Assembly: GCA_949289625.1 (NCBI GenBank) | Contig: CASEPH010000050.1 | Location: 1-10,696, forward strand | Source of the DNA: an uncultured Clostridia bacterium | Lineage (GTDB): Bacteria; Bacillota_A; Clostridia; Oscillospirales; Oscillospiraceae | Length of the DNA stretch: 10,696 nt | Direction of reading: 5' to 3' | Part shown: positions 1-6,855 of the stretch, piece by piece | Position numbering within the stretch: position 1 is the first letter of the stretch | Layout: every line of letters begins with the position of its first letter | Translations under genes and position numbers: made by a program | Notes under the pieces: model-generated | The model's input: the letters and a program-made list of their open reading frames with translations, nothing else | The model's database searches: none | What the model was told of the DNA's origin: nothing

Positions 1-920
1 TTGTGGGCGGTGTTCTTAAAGATGTCCAGGATGTTCTTGTCGTCGGCCCGCTCCGGCGTGGCCGTCAGGCCCAGGGTGAATTCCGGCGTAAAGTAGGACA
101 AAACCTTCTGGTATGTATCGGCAGAGGCGTGGTGCGCCTCATCCACAATGATATAGCCGAAGTCATCCGGCTTGAACCGTTCCAAGTTCAATGCCACGCT
201 CTGGATGCTGCCGCAGACCACGAAGGCGTTGCCCTGTTTCATGCTTTCTACATAGCGGCCGACTGTGGCCTTAGGCCACAATTCCCGGAAGGTCTTGGCG
301 GCCTGATCCACCAGTTCTACTGTGTGAGCCAGGAACAGCGTCCGCTTGCCGAATCGCTTGGCATCCATGACGGCGGTCACCGTCTTGCCGGTGCCGGTGG
401 CGTGGTAGAGCAGGGCGATGGTCTCAAAGTTGCAGCGCATCTCCTCCAGCGCCGCCAGAGCCTGTTTCTGATGTTCCTTCAGTTCCAGTTTGGAACCGTC
501 CAGGGACTTGCCCCGTTGGGTAGGGAGGTAGTCCTCGATCTCCTTGAAATTGGGGTGCTGGCCCAGGAATACTCGCAGTTCGTCCTTTACAGTCTCCGGC
601 TGCTGCTGCATCTGCCGCACTGCCCAGCGATACACATCCCAGCCCAGGTAAATCATGCTGTTCTGCTTGAGCAGGTCATCGTAAAACTTGTTTTGGGAGA
701 CCAGCTTGGGATTGTGAGAGGCCTCGTCGTCGATCTCGATGGCCACCTTCCGCCCGCCATTTTCCAGCAGGAAGTCGGCGAACCGGCTGTTCTGATAGAT
801 GTCGGAGAAGGGGTACTGGGAGTAAAGATAGCCGGCTTTCTCGGCACCGAAGGTATCGGAGAACAGTTCGATGAATAGATCTTCCGCACTGCTGCCGGAG
901 ACGGAGCGGTAGGTTGGCAT
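1..920 (-). CDS. SF2 DEAD/DEAH-box helicase with N-terminal PD-(D/E)XK-like nuclease domain (3' end outside window)
   Basis: Seen: an open frame from ATG at 920 to the window edge gives 306 residues. Residues about 10-100 resemble DUF559/Vsr-like endonuclease folds, with RFADF (D49) followed by VAIEID (E62, D64) and H69, which fits a PD-(D/E)XK metal site. A helicase core follows: Walker A ATGTGKT (174-180), motif II DEAH (260-263) and motif III GLTATPER (284-291). The C-terminal RecA lobe lies beyond the window. Known: nuclease-SF2 fusions of this kind translocate on or remodel DNA and are common in restriction and other defence loci. The start is supported by GAGGTG 8 nt upstream and lies 12 bp after the stop of the preceding pyrophosphatase gene, so the two are probably co-transcribed. 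No methyltransferase is visible, so classical restriction-modification is not established. Motif III and its flanks resemble the helicase at the other end of the window, suggesting a distant paralogue. Helicase call firm; nuclease call moderate; target unknown. Confidence 0.9.
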   Translation of the reverse strand, partial: MPTYRSVSGSSAEDLFIELFSDTFGAEKAGYLYSQYPFSDIYQNSRFADFLLENGGRKVAIEIDDEASHNPKLVSQNKFYDDLLKQNSMIYLGWDVYRWAVRQMQQQPETVKDELRVFLGQHPNFKEIEDYLPTQRGKSLDGSKLELKEHQKQALAALEEMRCNFETIALLYHATGTGKTVTAVMDAKRFGKRTLFLAHTVELVDQAAKTFRELWPKATVGRYVESMKQGNAFVVCGSIQSVALNLERFKPDDFGYIIVDEAHHASADTYQKVLSYFTPEFTLGLTATPERADDKNILDIFKNTAH

Positions 921-921
921 G

Positions 922-934
922 GAGGTGTCACCTC
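922..934 (-). promoter_or_regulatory. Palindromic ribosome binding site of the nuclease-helicase gene
   Basis: GAGGTG and CACCTC form a perfect 6-bp inverted repeat with one base between them. On the minus strand the first arm is the Shine-Dalgarno sequence, 8 nt before the ATG at 920, and it overlaps the TGA stop (933-935) of the upstream pyrophosphatase gene. As RNA, a 5-bp stem with a 3-nt loop could hide the binding site until a ribosome finishing the upstream gene melts it. The repeat is seen; translational coupling is inferred. Confidence 0.4.
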
Positions 935-1253
935 AATTCTCAACAACTTGTTTCAGCAGAAGTTTCTTCTCAAAGCCACCCCGTTTGGCGGCCTTGTCCG
1001 CCCGCACCTGCTCCAGTTCTTCCACTGTCCAACCCCGGGCTTTCACGACAGCCTGCATGACCTCCAGAAGGTCGGCCAGTTCCTCCAGGGATTTGCTCTC
1101 CTGATACTCTGCCAGCTCTTCGTTCAGCTTTTCGTCCAGAAGGCGCAGATACTCCTCGTGGGAGAGCGTTTCGCAGATGCAGGTTTTCCCATCTGCCTCA
1201 ACGATTTCGGGGATGCGGTCGCGGACCAGTTTGTGATACAGTTTAGCGGACAT
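933..1253 (-). CDS. MazG-like / phosphoribosyl-ATP-pyrophosphohydrolase-like NTP pyrophosphatase
   Basis: This 106-residue protein has the all-alpha NTP pyrophosphatase pattern: EExxE (E45, E46, E49) followed by ExxD (E58, D61), the acidic residues that bind Mg in MazG/HisE-type enzymes. It starts with KLVRDRIPEI (8-17) and ends with an RGGF motif (91-94), the hallmark of the small proteins often named 'phosphoribosyl-ATP pyrophosphohydrolase' outside his operons. Such enzymes convert an NTP or dNTP to the monophosphate plus PPi, usually as cytosolic house-cleaning. There is no histidine gene nearby, so a HisE role is unlikely and the substrate is unknown. GGAGG lies 7 nt before the ATG at 1253. 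The first 11 bp overlap the end of the NUDIX gene, so the two are translationally coupled. Pairing with a NUDIX enzyme suggests a shared role in nucleotide sanitation or in removing a nucleotide product during defence; this is inference. Confidence 0.87.
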   Translation of the reverse strand: MSAKLYHKLVRDRIPEIVEADGKTCICETLSHEEYLRLLDEKLNEELAEYQESKSLEELADLLEVMQAVVKARGWTVEELEQVRADKAAKRGGFEKKLLLKQVVEN

Positions 1254-1626
1254 TTTTCAGCCTCCTCAATATCACCTCGTCCGCCGGGCAGAATTCATAT
1301 TGGTCAATCTCGCCTGCGGTGATCCAGCGGATGTCGTTGTGCTCCAGCTTCTGGGGTGTGCCCTCCCGAATGGAGGCGTTGAGCAGCGTCAGGTGAACCG
1401 TCAGATCGGGGTATTCATGGACCACATCCATAAATGCTTCCCCCACATCCAGTGTAACGGCCAGCTCCTCCCGACACTCCCGGATCAGCGCTTGTTCCCT
1501 GGTTTCTCCGGGTTCCACCTTGCCGCCCACGAACTCCCAGAGTAGGCCGCGGGCCTTGTGTGCCGGGCGCTGGCAGATCATGAATTTGCCCTGATTCCAG
1601 ATTAGGGCCGCGACTACTTCCGTCAT
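1243..1626 (-). CDS. NUDIX hydrolase, MutT / 8-oxo-dGTP diphosphatase-like
   Basis: The 127-residue length is typical of single-domain MutT proteins. The Nudix box spans residues 35-57: G35, five residues, E41, seven residues, then R49-E50-C-R-E53-E54. The box ends in LAV, with Ala where the consensus has Gly. The approach to the box reads WEFVGGK, where MutT proteins usually have WEFPGGK. The C-terminal part, with IRWITAGEI and a PAD motif (114-116), matches the MutT/8-oxo-dGTP group. Known: these enzymes hydrolyse oxidised or non-canonical (d)NTPs to the monophosphate and PPi in the cytosol. The catalytic glutamates (E50, E53, E54) are present, so it should be active. GGAGA lies 10 nt before the ATG at 1626. 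The gene begins 39 bp after the jetD stop with no terminator between, and overlaps the next gene by 11 bp. It may therefore be transcribed with the jet operon. The exact substrate cannot be read from sequence. Confidence 0.92.
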   Translation of the reverse strand: MTEVVAALIWNQGKFMICQRPAHKARGLLWEFVGGKVEPGETREQALIRECREELAVTLDVGEAFMDVVHEYPDLTVHLTLLNASIREGTPQKLEHNDIRWITAGEIDQYEFCPADEVILRRLKNVR

Positions 1627-1665
1627 TCTTTGTTTCTCTCCATCGTAATCGTTGACATTTTCGTG
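1627..1665. other. Short gap between jetD and the NUDIX gene, no terminator
   Basis: This 39-bp gap holds the NUDIX ribosome binding site (GGAGA at 1637-1641). A 5-bp inverted repeat (TGACA/TGTCA, 1653-1668) overlaps the jetD stop; it has only six bases between the arms and no T-tract on the minus strand, so it is not an intrinsic terminator. I see no promoter on the minus strand. The gap therefore gives no reason to separate the downstream genes from the jet transcript. Confidence 0.5.
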
Positions 1666-2907
1666 TCACTTCGTCAAAAAAACTTCCTGCTCAATTGTGA
1701 CGCCATATTCCAGAATCTTCTCCATAGCAGACCGGAAGCGTGGGTATTTCCCGCAGTCCGTTGCGGCTCGGACTTGTTCCAGATAGGCCGCTGGGCGCTT
1801 CAGTCCGCTGCAATGATAAGCCACCACATCGTCCCCAGACATGCGCATGGGCGTCAGATGGGGGAAAATCATCTGCAGGCGCTCAAACATCTGGAAACCA
1901 CCAAGATCAATATCTGCCCAAAAAGCAACCAGAGCCTTTTCTGGAGCGAATGCTGCGATTTTTTCAAAAAACTTGCGCTTTTGTGGACTCAGGAAGCCTC
2001 CGTGGTAAACAACGAGCTCATCAGAATGCAAGTCCGATAAGATAAATTCATCGTAGTTGGTCTTATTCTCGATAAAAACAATCTTTTGGATTTTGCTCAG
2101 ATCAAAAGAAGCAATGGAGTCCACGGCTGTGCTGGGCAGAGCAAGGCCATAGGGTGACATTGCGGCGATTTTGAGCTCACCAAGATTAGTTTTTATGGCA
2201 CAGTCCCCGGCGAGCTCATAAAACTCTGGACGGGCATAGACACCAAGATAGGCAAGTTTTTCCCGGTCGCCCATATTCCCTTGTTCACAGGCTTCTGCCA
2301 GATCTACAGAGTACTGCACCGCAATCCGAAGGAATAGATCCCGAACCTCCCGTTCAAAGGTTTTTGTGTCCTGGTAGCACCTGTTGCTGAAGGCGCGCAT
2401 GGTGATGGCTTCTCCATGGAGAGAATCATATGCCGCAAATGCAGTAAGGAGTTTGTCCAGGAGAGGCCTGTCCTTTTTGCACCAGCCGGGTACGCGGAAG
2501 GCCTCCCTCGCTTGGCTGCATACATCATCCCGCCATGCGGCGATCCAATCTGTCGTAACTTGAGAGAGCTGTGAGGCAACCAGAGTTGCAATAGACTGCA
2601 CAATCTCCTTGGGGTGTTTCCTGCCTGTAATTCGATAACACTCAGGAAGACGCTCCAAATTTAACACAATACAAGATAAGACAGGCCGCCCGCTGACCCA
2701 TTGAGTGGAAATCAGGTCCTGCGCCTCTAAAGTTTTGACCACATCGTTCCATGCGTCTCGGATCTGTGCGTCCTCATACTGATATTCCGGGAACTCGTTT
2801 TTTTCAATTCGCAGCATGACACGGCGCGAGGAAATCCCTGGCTGCATCAAGTGCTTGCTCTTTTCATATTTATCCAACAGGCGGGAGAGGAGGAGTTCCT
2901 GCTTCAT
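1666..2907 (-). CDS. jetD: Wadjet nuclease subunit JetD (Toprim / Topo VI A-like)
   Basis: JetD is the effector of Wadjet: a dimeric nuclease related to topoisomerase VI subunit A and Spo11 that cuts circular plasmid DNA trapped by the JetABC motor. The 413-residue protein has the expected two parts: an N-terminal DUF3322-like region (about 1-240) and a C-terminal DUF2220/JetD_C Toprim region. The predicted metal ligands are visible: a Glu in the strand FIENKTN (E280) and the DxD in FWADIDLGG (D332, D334). The C-terminus ends with the family-like TIEQEVF. I chose ATG at 2907, which forms an ATGA overlap with the jetC stop and has AAAGGAG 11 nt upstream. An in-frame ATG at 2931 would add eight residues but place that binding site inside the gene. 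The middle is clearly AT-richer than its neighbours (19 G+C in 60 bases at 2041-2100). Identity is firm from the motifs plus position in the operon. Confidence 0.93.
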   Translation of the reverse strand: MKQELLLSRLLDKYEKSKHLMQPGISSRRVMLRIEKNEFPEYQYEDAQIRDAWNDVVKTLEAQDLISTQWVSGRPVLSCIVLNLERLPECYRITGRKHPKEIVQSIATLVASQLSQVTTDWIAAWRDDVCSQAREAFRVPGWCKKDRPLLDKLLTAFAAYDSLHGEAITMRAFSNRCYQDTKTFEREVRDLFLRIAVQYSVDLAEACEQGNMGDREKLAYLGVYARPEFYELAGDCAIKTNLGELKIAAMSPYGLALPSTAVDSIASFDLSKIQKIVFIENKTNYDEFILSDLHSDELVVYHGGFLSPQKRKFFEKIAAFAPEKALVAFWADIDLGGFQMFERLQMIFPHLTPMRMSGDDVVAYHCSGLKRPAAYLEQVRAATDCGKYPRFRSAMEKILEYGVTIEQEVFLTK

Positions 2908-5900
2908 GCCGACAAGATCTCCTTTCCCCAAGCTCTGATGTGCATCCGATACTTCTCTTTGATGACCAAATGGGTTCGATCCGCCAGCGGCATAATGTCA
3001 GGCAGTTTGTCCGGCGGGGTGCAGATGATGGCCTGCAAGCCCATCTTTCGCAGCAGACGGACGCTTTCCACGATACGGTCGCTGTCCATTTTATTAAAGG
3101 CTTCGTCAAACACCACCAACCGGACGGTATTGCTGGCCAAATTGGACGGATTGTTCACCTGATATAGTTGCGCAAAGGAAGCCAGTACCGCAATATAGAA
3201 GGGAGTCTGGGTCTCGCCGCCGGATTTGGTGTTGAGGGTCTGAGAGAGCAACTGCCTGGAGCCATTCTGATCCGTGGTCTCCAGGTCAAATTTCAGGTAA
3301 GTCCTGAAATCCGTGAACCGCTCAATGTTTTGCTGGAGTTCGCTCTGTTTTCTGGCATTGAGCTGGGTGTCATCCGACATGGCGATTTGGTTGAATAGAG
3401 TCTCGATAAGCTTTCCATATTTCTGCTGAAACGGAACGGCAAACAGGCCGCCCTCCCCCTCCATCAGCTCCGGTGCCATGATCATGTCGTAATAGTCGGC
3501 GTAGTCCGGATTGCGCTCCACCCGGAACTGATATTGGTCCGTCCCGAATTTCGCCTGTTTCAGGGCCTTGTTCAGATTCCGGACCTGCTGCTGCACCTGG
3601 TCGATACTGGCTTTTAACTTGGAAAGAAAGTCGTTCTGGAATTGCTCCATGGCGCTCTCTCGGGCAGCTTTGATCTTTTCCCTAAATTTGGGCAGCTCGC
3701 TCTCCTCCAAGGTGCGCTGCTCCGATTCATACTCCTCATTGTCCGGCGCATCAACCCGGAAGGAACAAGGTTTGAATCGCTCGCCGTACTCCTGTCTGGC
3801 CTGAAAGAGGCTTCTCTCAGTCCGGTCCCGCTCATTTTTTGTGCGCTCCAACTGGTCGCTGAAGTTTTTGCGAACCACCGAGGGACGTTTCAGCCGCTCC
3901 AGCTCCTGTTGATACCGGGGCAGGCCTATCCGCTCCTGATAGTCCGGGGAGAAGCTCTCGCGGATGCTGTCCTCCAGCTGGGATAGCTTTTGATACTGTT
4001 CCGGCAGCCGCTCATATTCCAGATGGTGGAGTTGCTCCCGCAGCCTCCCAAGGGAGACCGACTTCTCGTCCTTCTTTCCGTTCAGCGACTTGATCTCCTG
4101 GTCCAGATGGGTGATAATTCTTCTCTGCTCATCCAGCCAAAGTAAGTCCAGCTGGGAGATCTGCTCTTCAATTTGCTTAATTTCTGTTTTGACCTCCAAC
4201 CAACGCAGATAGTCTCTCAGTTTTTCCTCCACGGTGTTCTGGACAAAAAACTGGTTGAACAGGGGGTCATCTCGCTGCTGCAGTACCAGAAGGATGGGTG
4301 ACCAGTGCTGCATATCCGACTTCAGCTGCTTTAGATCCTCCTCCAGATGCTGAATACGCAGTGCAACGGCCCGGCGGCCAATGAAGGCATCGTCCATCCA
4401 TGTCCGACGCAGTGGACGAGCCACATATCCCTGATACAGCATGCCCTCCACAGTGATCGCCGTCCTGTAAGTGCGAAGTTCCTCCACACGGTTGCAGCAC
4501 ACCACCCGGCCCAGCAGATAGTTGATGTAACTGCGGGCCAAATTGTTTTGCGTCTCTACTTTTTGTGCCAGACTGTTGGCGGCGGGCTCCGCACGGTGGT
4601 CTTCCCGCAGTTTGCCGATGTCCACAAGTCCAAAGGAGTTTTGGCCAAACTCCCGCTTAATCCGGTCATAAATTTTCAGCGCGGTTTGATAGTGGTCTGG
4701 CTCTACCAGCAGGTAGAACTTCTGTGCATTGAGGTAGCCCTCCACCGCGCCCCGCCAGGCCTCTTCTCTGATCTCCAGCACATCGGCGAGGATCGAGACC
4801 TCCACAGGGCGGCCAGCTCTCTGCTCCAGCTCCACCCGGAGGCGATCTCGCAACTGGATCAGCCCTCGCGGATAGTCCTTGACATTCTTGCGGAGATTGG
4901 CCAGGGTGGTCTCCTTCTGGTCCGCCTCTGCTCTATATTCCGCCAGCAGATCGTCCACCCTGTGAGCGGCACTTCTGAGCGTATTATAGAGATCTGTGAC
5001 CGCTCTCTGAGCCTGCTCAAAGAGGGAGAGCGGGTATGCAAAGATTTCCTGGTCAGCGTGCGCCAGCACTGCGTAGGCCTTCTGCGTAGCCTCCGCCGCC
5101 CGCCGCACCTGCACCAGTTCTTCTTCCTCCTCCCAGCCCCCGATGCTGTTACACAGACTGCTGAGCCGAACGGCCTCCCGTCTGATTTCCAATGCGAGGG
5201 ACTGAAGCCCCTTGCCCAGTCTGGCCTGTTCCTCTTGGCGCGACCGCTTTTCCTGCTGGAGCTTTTCCTCCTCCTGGAATACGCTGCTCTGGGCCACTGC
5301 CCGGTCCAGCTCGCGCCGGCGGGCCTCTTTTTGTTCGATCTCGGTCTCCAGGCTCGCAATGCGCCGTTCTGTCTCAGCCAGAGACGCCTCGCAGTCCCTT
5401 TTTCCCACCTCTGTGCGGTCGATCAGAGACTGCTGCTCCTCTTTTTCCGCCCACAGGGACAGGAAAGACTGCACCTGCCAGCGGTCGATGGACTGCTGCC
5501 AGTCCCGGTATATTCGGCCGATCTCCCGCAAGGCAGAGAGCTTCTCCTCTTGGCGCTGAGCCAGCTGCTCATGGCGCTTATAGTCCCGGATGTTCTGCTG
5601 CATGGCCTCAATGTCCGGTTTTTCCGGGATGTCGCAGATGTTCTCTGTAATAAACTTCTGGATGTCCACGATGGGTCGGAAGGAGACGGCCTTCTTCATC
5701 ATTCGCATGACCTGCTCATTATGGACATTCCACTTGGCCAGCAGATCGGCCTGGTACTCCTTGTGGGTGTCATACAGCTTTCCCCGCACCCCATAGGTTT
5801 TCAAAAATCCTCGCAGAGTCGGGATATCGATGGCCTCTCCCTGACGAATGAAGCAGTCCTCCGGAAGGGTACCGTCATAGAGGAAGAAACGGTCCTGGCG

Positions 5901-6257
5901 GCTGCCGTCGCTGCGGCAGTCGAACACGACGCCGCTGACAAACTGCTTCCCCTCCATATCGTCCAGAAACTCACAGGCGATGAAGGCGGAAAAGTCTTTT
6001 CCCCGCCGGGATCCAGGGTTGTTTTCATCCATGTCTGCCCGCAGATATCCGTCCAGAGTCCGCTGGGACTTCTCATTGGCCGCCTGATTGAAGTTGCGGG
6101 CATTGGTCTCACCCAAGAGCACGATCTGAAGAGCGTCGATCACAGTGGACTTCCCCGCTCCGTTCTTACCCGTCAGAAAATTGATGTCGTCCACTTCGAT
6201 CAGCTCTTTCGAGAAATACAGCCAGTTAATCAGCAGGATCTTCTTCAGCTTCTTCAC
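2904..6257 (-). CDS. jetC: Wadjet SMC/MukB-like ATPase JetC
   Basis: JetC is the motor of Wadjet. It dimerises, binds ATP between its heads and, with JetA and JetB, extrudes DNA loops until a small circle is fully reeled in. The 1117-residue protein shows the full SMC layout: N-terminal head with Walker A GKNGAGKST (30-38) and Q-loop Q44; coiled coil about 220-455; a globular hinge about 460-635; returning coil about 635-905; C-terminal head with signature motif SGGE (1012-1015) and Walker B VRLVVFDEA (1045-1053, D1051 and E1052 acidic pair) followed by a D-loop. This matches SbcC/MukB-type Walker B families. The start is a GTG at 6257, fixed by AAAGGAGG exactly 6 nt upstream; no nearer ATG has such a site. 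It overlaps jetB by 32 bp and jetD by 4 bp. No frameshift or missing ATPase residue is seen, so it should be active. Confidence 0.96.
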   Translation of the reverse strand: MKKLKKILLINWLYFSKELIEVDDINFLTGKNGAGKSTVIDALQIVLLGETNARNFNQAANEKSQRTLDGYLRADMDENNPGSRRGKDFSAFIACEFLDDMEGKQFVSGVVFDCRSDGSRQDRFFLYDGTLPEDCFIRQGEAIDIPTLRGFLKTYGVRGKLYDTHKEYQADLLAKWNVHNEQVMRMMKKAVSFRPIVDIQKFITENICDIPEKPDIEAMQQNIRDYKRHEQLAQRQEEKLSALREIGRIYRDWQQSIDRWQVQSFLSLWAEKEEQQSLIDRTEVGKRDCEASLAETERRIASLETEIEQKEARRRELDRAVAQSSVFQEEEKLQQEKRSRQEEQARLGKGLQSLALEIRREAVRLSSLCNSIGGWEEEEELVQVRRAAEATQKAYAVLAHADQEIFAYPLSLFEQAQRAVTDLYNTLRSAAHRVDDLLAEYRAEADQKETTLANLRKNVKDYPRGLIQLRDRLRVELEQRAGRPVEVSILADVLEIREEAWRGAVEGYLNAQKFYLLVEPDHYQTALKIYDRIKREFGQNSFGLVDIGKLREDHRAEPAANSLAQKVETQNNLARSYINYLLGRVVCCNRVEELRTYRTAITVEGMLYQGYVARPLRRTWMDDAFIGRRAVALRIQHLEEDLKQLKSDMQHWSPILLVLQQRDDPLFNQFFVQNTVEEKLRDYLRWLEVKTEIKQIEEQISQLDLLWLDEQRRIITHLDQEIKSLNGKKDEKSVSLGRLREQLHHLEYERLPEQYQKLSQLEDSIRESFSPDYQERIGLPRYQQELERLKRPSVVRKNFSDQLERTKNERDRTERSLFQARQEYGERFKPCSFRVDAPDNEEYESEQRTLEESELPKFREKIKAARESAMEQFQNDFLSKLKASIDQVQQQVRNLNKALKQAKFGTDQYQFRVERNPDYADYYDMIMAPELMEGEGGLFAVPFQQKYGKLIETLFNQIAMSDDTQLNARKQSELQQNIERFTDFRTYLKFDLETTDQNGSRQLLSQTLNTKSGGETQTPFYIAVLASFAQLYQVNNPSNLASNTVRLVVFDEAFNKMDSDRIVESVRLLRKMGLQAIICTPPDKLPDIMPLADRTHLVIKEKYRMHIRAWGKEILSA
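2919..2925 (-). promoter_or_regulatory. Ribosome binding site of jetD
   Basis: AAAGGAG on the minus strand lies 11 nt before the ATG at 2907, inside the end of jetC. The spacing is long, but the site is the only strong one nearby and, together with the ATGA stop/start overlap, decides the start against the upstream in-frame ATG at 2931. Confidence 0.6.
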
Positions 6258-6855
6258 CTTCGTCCTCCTTTCTTAGTATCGAAACGACGGCATTTAACTT
6301 TTCGCTGGAGACCACAGACAACACTGTCGGAAGGATAGCAAATTTACAACTGCCCTGATTGTACTTTCCCTCAATGCGCTGGATCACAGAGTGGTTATCC
6401 AACACTGTAAGCGCGCGCTTTACCTCGTCCATATTGGGCTTTGCAGGCAGGATGGCATAATCGGTCACCACTTTTTCCAGTAGGTCACGAACGGTACAAA
6501 TCGCATCCTGCTCCATGCCCAGGCGCTCCATGTTCTCCTCGTAAAGCATGCGGATCGCCAAGAGGATAGCGGTTTCTTTTTTGTTCAGGGCGTAGCGGTT
6601 CGCTTCATCTGTGTTCAAAACATAAAAAAACCCGTTCAGATCGTCCTTTCGCAAATCCCAGTCCAGAAAGGCCAGGTAATCCCGCACAACCTCAAAATGA
6701 GTGGAGAGGAATACATAGTCCGGGTTATTGACCCGCCCCTCCCCCGGGCGATATACCGTTCTCACCACATAGGTACGACTGAGCAGCTGATTGCAGATCG
6801 CCTTAAAACGGTCGAGTTCCTTTTGTGTCGCCGTACTGAACCAATCAAAGCTCAT
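6226..6855 (-). CDS. jetB: Wadjet KITE / MukE-like subunit JetB
   Basis: JetB is the KITE subunit that dimerises, binds the JetA kleisin and helps clamp DNA on the JetC heads. This 209-residue protein has the expected size for the DUF4194/DUF6063-like MukE group and is all-helical with winged-helix character. The stretch DYVFLSTHFEVVRDYLAFLDW (interrupted here as residues 46-66), NKKETAILLAIRMLYEE (91-107) and the C-terminal winged-helix segment VKRALTVLDNHSVIQR (145-160) support this. There is no catalytic motif, as expected. The last residues, 196-209, are very acidic, and their codons overlap the start of jetC by 32 bp in another frame. ATG at 6855 forms an ATGA overlap with the jetA stop and has AAGGAGG 7 nt upstream. 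Sequence alone identifies this subunit less strongly than JetC; its place between jetA and jetC carries much of the weight. Confidence 0.88.
   Translation of the reverse strand: MSFDWFSTATQKELDRFKAICNQLLSRTYVVRTVYRPGEGRVNNPDYVFLSTHFEVVRDYLAFLDWDLRKDDLNGFFYVLNTDEANRYALNKKETAILLAIRMLYEENMERLGMEQDAICTVRDLLEKVVTDYAILPAKPNMDEVKRALTVLDNHSVIQRIEGKYNQGSCKFAILPTVLSVVSSEKLNAVVSILRKEDEGEEAEEDPAD
6264..6271 (-). promoter_or_regulatory. Ribosome binding site of jetC (GTG start)
   Basis: AAAGGAGG lies 6 nt upstream of the GTG at 6257, inside the 3' end of jetB. It is the strongest site in the operon and fixes a non-ATG start that places the basic KKLKK N-terminus directly before the first beta strand of the ATPase head. 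Confidence 0.75.

Noticed and set aside
3..878. A 291-codon open frame on the plus strand at the left edge
   Set aside because: It is antisense to the nuclease-helicase gene, whose Walker A, DEAH and GLTATPER motifs are clear on the minus strand.
933..1253. HisE role for the small pyrophosphatase
   Set aside because: The EExxE/ExxD motif fits the superfamily, but no histidine biosynthesis gene is present and the KLVRDRIPEI and RGGF features belong to the unrelated-operon MazG-like group.
1652..1668. TTGACA on the plus strand and a TGACA/TGTCA repeat as a promoter or operator
   Set aside because: No -10 box follows at a suitable distance, there is no plus-strand gene to serve, and a 5-bp repeat is expected by chance.
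4347..6338. A 663-codon open frame on the plus strand opposite jetC
   Set aside because: The minus strand here encodes an intact SMC ATPase with Walker A, hinge, coils and signature motif. The plus-strand product has no recognisable domain and is a shadow of GC-rich codon structure.
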